Shown piece after piece: positions 6,331-7,753 of a DNA stretch of 7,753 nucleotides. Under the pieces are notes generated by a model that was not told the origin of the DNA, made no database searches, and saw only the letters and a program-made list of their open reading frames with translations. The stretch spans positions 1 to 7,753 of the forward strand of contig CAJLTZ010000098.1 of assembly GCA_905209725.1 (NCBI GenBank). Reading direction: 5' to 3'. Both the position numbers and the translations under genes were made by a program. Positions within the stretch are counted from its first letter, which is position 1; each line of letters starts with the position of its first letter. This DNA comes from an uncultured Muribaculaceae bacterium. GTDB taxonomy: Bacteria > Bacteroidota > Bacteroidia > Bacteroidales > Muribaculaceae.

Positions 6331-7527
6331 TTAGAACTTAGCGCCTTTAGCACCTTTGGCGCCCTTGGTTCCTTTGCCGAGGGCGAAGATGTTCTGGTCG
6401 TAAGTGAATGTCTTGCGGTCGGTGGCACGCTTGCGCTTGAGGGCGAGAGCCACGAGACGGTCCATCAGTTGTGTGAATGTGATTCCGCTTGCCTCCCAGA
6501 GATAGAAGGAGAGCGAGCCGGGGATGGTGTTGATTTCGTTGACATACACTTTGCCGTCTTTTTCATCGATCATCACGTCGACGCGGCTCACGCCATGGCA
6601 CGACAGCACGCGGAATGTCTCGGCAGCGATGTGACGGATCTTCTCGCTTACTTCCGTAGGGAGGTCGGCGGGGATACGCTTGTCACTGGCCTGCATGCCC
6701 TGAGTGGTCTTGGAGCCGCCCATATATTTGTCTTCATATGAGAGGAACTTGCCAGTCTTTATCGGCTCCTCGCACACTGAAGCCTGATGTTCATCGGCAT
6801 CGCCAAGCACAGAGCAGTTGATCTCCTTCAGCTGCTCAATCATATGCTCCACGATGATGCGTTGGGAGAATTTCTCCGCATTGTTGATTTTCTCTATGAG
6901 TTCAGCGCGATTGGAGGCTGTGCCGATACCCACTGACGAACCGAGGTTGGCAGGCTTCACAATCACGGGATAACCGAGTTTCTCCTCGATTTTCTTCACC
7001 TGTTCATCGCGCGATGAATTCCACTGATGGTCGGTGAACCACACGTAGTCGACCACCGGCACATTCTCTGCGCGAAGAATCATCTTCATCGTGATTTTGT
7101 CCATGCCGTTGGCAGAGGAGAGGGTGTTGCAACCGGCAAACGGAATGCCTATTGTCTCTAGCAAACCTTCAAACACGCCATCTTCACCATTAGTGCCATG
7201 GAGCACCGGAATTGCGACGTGCAGTTCAACTACTACAGGATTCTTCTTGGAAAGGAGTCCGGTGTGAACCTTGTAGAGATTGAAGTCGCCATATTCAGGA
7301 CGCATGAACACCTCTTCAGCCTGCGACACAAGGCGGCTCATGTCGCGATAGTTCTTTATGTCGAGGAGTTCCAGACCGGTGTACCATCTGCCCTGCTTGG
7401 AGATGTAAATCGGAATGATGTTGTATTTATCCTTATCAAAAGCATTTATGGCCTGGAGTGCGGAAATAACGGAAATCTCATGTTCCACTGAACGGCCACC
7501 GAAGAATACTGCTACGTTCGTTTTCAT
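6331..7527 (-). CDS. ddl: D-alanine--D-alanine ligase
   Basis: Ddl joins two D-alanines with ATP in the cytoplasm, making the dipeptide that MurF adds to the peptidoglycan precursor. The protein (398 residues) is an ATP-grasp enzyme with FFGGRSVEHEIS at residues 8-19 (E15 at the first D-Ala site), HGTNGEDGVFEG (110-121), IVKPANLGSSVGI (189-201), YEDKY (264-268), SRVDV (314-318, metal ligand D317) and NEINTIPG (330-337, metal ligands E331 and N333). Y268 corresponds to the Tyr of E. coli DdlB that favours D-Ala over D-lactate as second substrate. It is longer than DdlB (306 residues), partly because of a C-terminal tail after about residue 365 that ends in three Gly-Ala-Lys repeats and Phe. 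The start is clear because the FGG motif follows at the normal distance. It is first in the minus-strand cluster, with its own promoter. Confidence 0.96.
   Translation of the reverse strand: MKTNVAVFFGGRSVEHEISVISALQAINAFDKDKYNIIPIYISKQGRWYTGLELLDIKNYRDMSRLVSQAEEVFMRPEYGDFNLYKVHTGLLSKKNPVVVELHVAIPVLHGTNGEDGVFEGLLETIGIPFAGCNTLSSANGMDKITMKMILRAENVPVVDYVWFTDHQWNSSRDEQVKKIEEKLGYPVIVKPANLGSSVGIGTASNRAELIEKINNAEKFSQRIIVEHMIEQLKEINCSVLGDADEHQASVCEEPIKTGKFLSYEDKYMGGSKTTQGMQASDKRIPADLPTEVSEKIRHIAAETFRVLSCHGVSRVDVMIDEKDGKVYVNEINTIPGSLSFYLWEASGITFTQLMDRLVALALKRKRATDRKTFTYDQNIFALGKGTKGAKGAKGAKF
6334..6369 (-). repeat. In-frame 9-base repeat encoding a Gly-Ala-Lys tail on Ddl
   Basis: The last codons of ddl are three copies of a GGN-GCN-AAR unit preceded by a related GGA-ACC-AAG unit, giving the residues GTKGAKGAKGAKF before the stop. 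Third-position bases differ between units, so the repeat is either old or maintained at protein level. It lies well beyond the last catalytic motif (residues 330-337), so it should not be needed for the reaction. Confidence 0.75.
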
Positions 7528-7578
7528 TATAGAAGTGCTATGCTATTATGCCGCAGTCGAGGAGAGTCACGGCTGCGC

Positions 7579-7595
7579 CATTTTGATTCAAAATG
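7579..7595. promoter_or_regulatory. Perfect palindrome over the predicted ddl transcription start
   Basis: CATTTTGATTCAAAATG has perfect 8-base arms around one central base. It begins immediately downstream of the predicted -7 element (7596-7603), so it would cover the transcription start near 7588. This is a classic place for a repressor operator, or it could form a small hairpin at the 5' end of the mRNA. No regulator gene is present in the window. Confidence 0.5.
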
Positions 7596-7626
7596 CAAAA
7601 TTACTCAAAATTGTCGAAAATCGAAA
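7596..7626 (-). promoter_or_regulatory. Bacteroidetes-type promoter for the ddl-ileS-lspA cluster
   Basis: On the minus strand, TAATTTTG (7603-7596) is an exact match to the Bacteroidetes -7 consensus TAnnTTTG. Nineteen bases upstream lies TTTC (7626-7623), one change from the -33 consensus TTTG, and this spacing is within the normal range. Transcription would begin near 7588, giving a leader of about 60 bases before the ddl ATG. The element is about 74 bases downstream of the right repeat copy, so that repeat would be outside this transcript. Confidence 0.6.
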
Positions 7627-7635
7627 CAATCATGA

Positions 7636-7660
7636 GCGGAATCTGCATTTGAATCCGCAT
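7636..7660. repeat. 12-base-period direct repeat upstream of the ddl promoter
   Basis: GAATCTGCAT (7639-7648) and GAATCCGCAT (7651-7660) differ at one base and are spaced 12 bases apart. The same stretch contains a 5-base inverted repeat, GCGGA (7636-7640) and TCCGC (7654-7658). It lies 13 bases upstream of the -33 element, a position typical of activator sites, but it is short and chance is possible. Confidence 0.35.
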
Positions 7661-7699
7661 TGAATATTCCTTAAAACGGAACAGCAATGATATAGGCCC

Positions 7700-7743
7700 T
7701 TAGACCCCATCCCACAAAAAATGTTAACGCAGGGGTCGCAGAT
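7700..7743 (-). repeat. Conserved intergenic repeat, right copy
   Basis: This is the inverted partner of the element at 9-52. Here the terminal inverted repeat is a full six bases, GACCCC (7737-7732 on the minus strand) and GGGGTC (7708-7703), separated by 23 bases. It points toward ddl, whose start is about 170 bases away, so both copies have the same orientation relative to the gene that follows. No gene or terminator-type hairpin with a following T-run was seen between it and the ddl promoter. Confidence 0.8.
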
Positions 7744-7753
7744 GTGCCTCATA

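Noticed and set aside
9..7743. A composite transposon or genomic island bounded by the inverted repeats
   Set aside because: There is no transposase, integrase, resistance or phage gene. The interior is ordinary housekeeping genes with uniform style, and target-site duplications cannot be seen because the repeats sit at the window edges.
7528..7753. A CRISPR array, tRNA or riboswitch in the right flank
   Set aside because: There are no regularly spaced long repeats, no cloverleaf, and no riboswitch class that I can recognise.

Overview
The window looks like chromosomal DNA from a Bacteroidales bacterium, possibly Muribaculaceae-like. The evidence is an eukaryote-like (type 2) IleRS, an LspA with a long insert between its two catalytic aspartates, a DUF4296 lipoprotein, a TAnnTTTG-type promoter, a lack of clear Shine-Dalgarno sequences and a mid-range GC content. 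The family-level placement is a judgement from protein style, not a database match.

Layout: a short left flank (1-77) carries one copy of a conserved intergenic repeat directly ahead of mtgA, a monofunctional peptidoglycan glycosyltransferase on the plus strand (78-743). Thirteen bases later it meets, tail to tail, a five-gene minus-strand cluster. Read in its own direction this runs ddl (D-Ala-D-Ala ligase), ileS (isoleucyl-tRNA synthetase), lspA (lipoprotein signal peptidase), a DUF4296 lipoprotein gene, and an unrecognised 84-residue protein that overlaps it by 4 bases. Gaps are 47, 4 and 49 bases, then the overlap, so a single transcript from the ddl promoter is plausible. The right flank (7528-7753, 226 bases, no gene) holds a good Bacteroidetes promoter, a perfect 17-base palindrome over the expected transcription start, phased A-tracts, a short direct repeat, and the second copy of the intergenic repeat. 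No gene-free stretch exceeds 300 bases.

The genes are mainly cell-envelope functions: MtgA polymerises glycan strands, Ddl makes the D-Ala-D-Ala end of the stem peptide, and LspA cleaves lipoprotein signal peptides, probably including that of the neighbouring DUF4296 lipoprotein. IleS is a translation gene that often travels with lspA.

The most unusual signal is the pair of about 44-base repeats at the two ends of the window, in inverted orientation. Each points in the same direction relative to the gene that follows it, and each carries a GACCCC/GGGGTC-like inverted repeat at its edges. I found no transposase, phage, CRISPR, defence or other accessory gene. Apart from the repeats and the ddl control region, the window is housekeeping.
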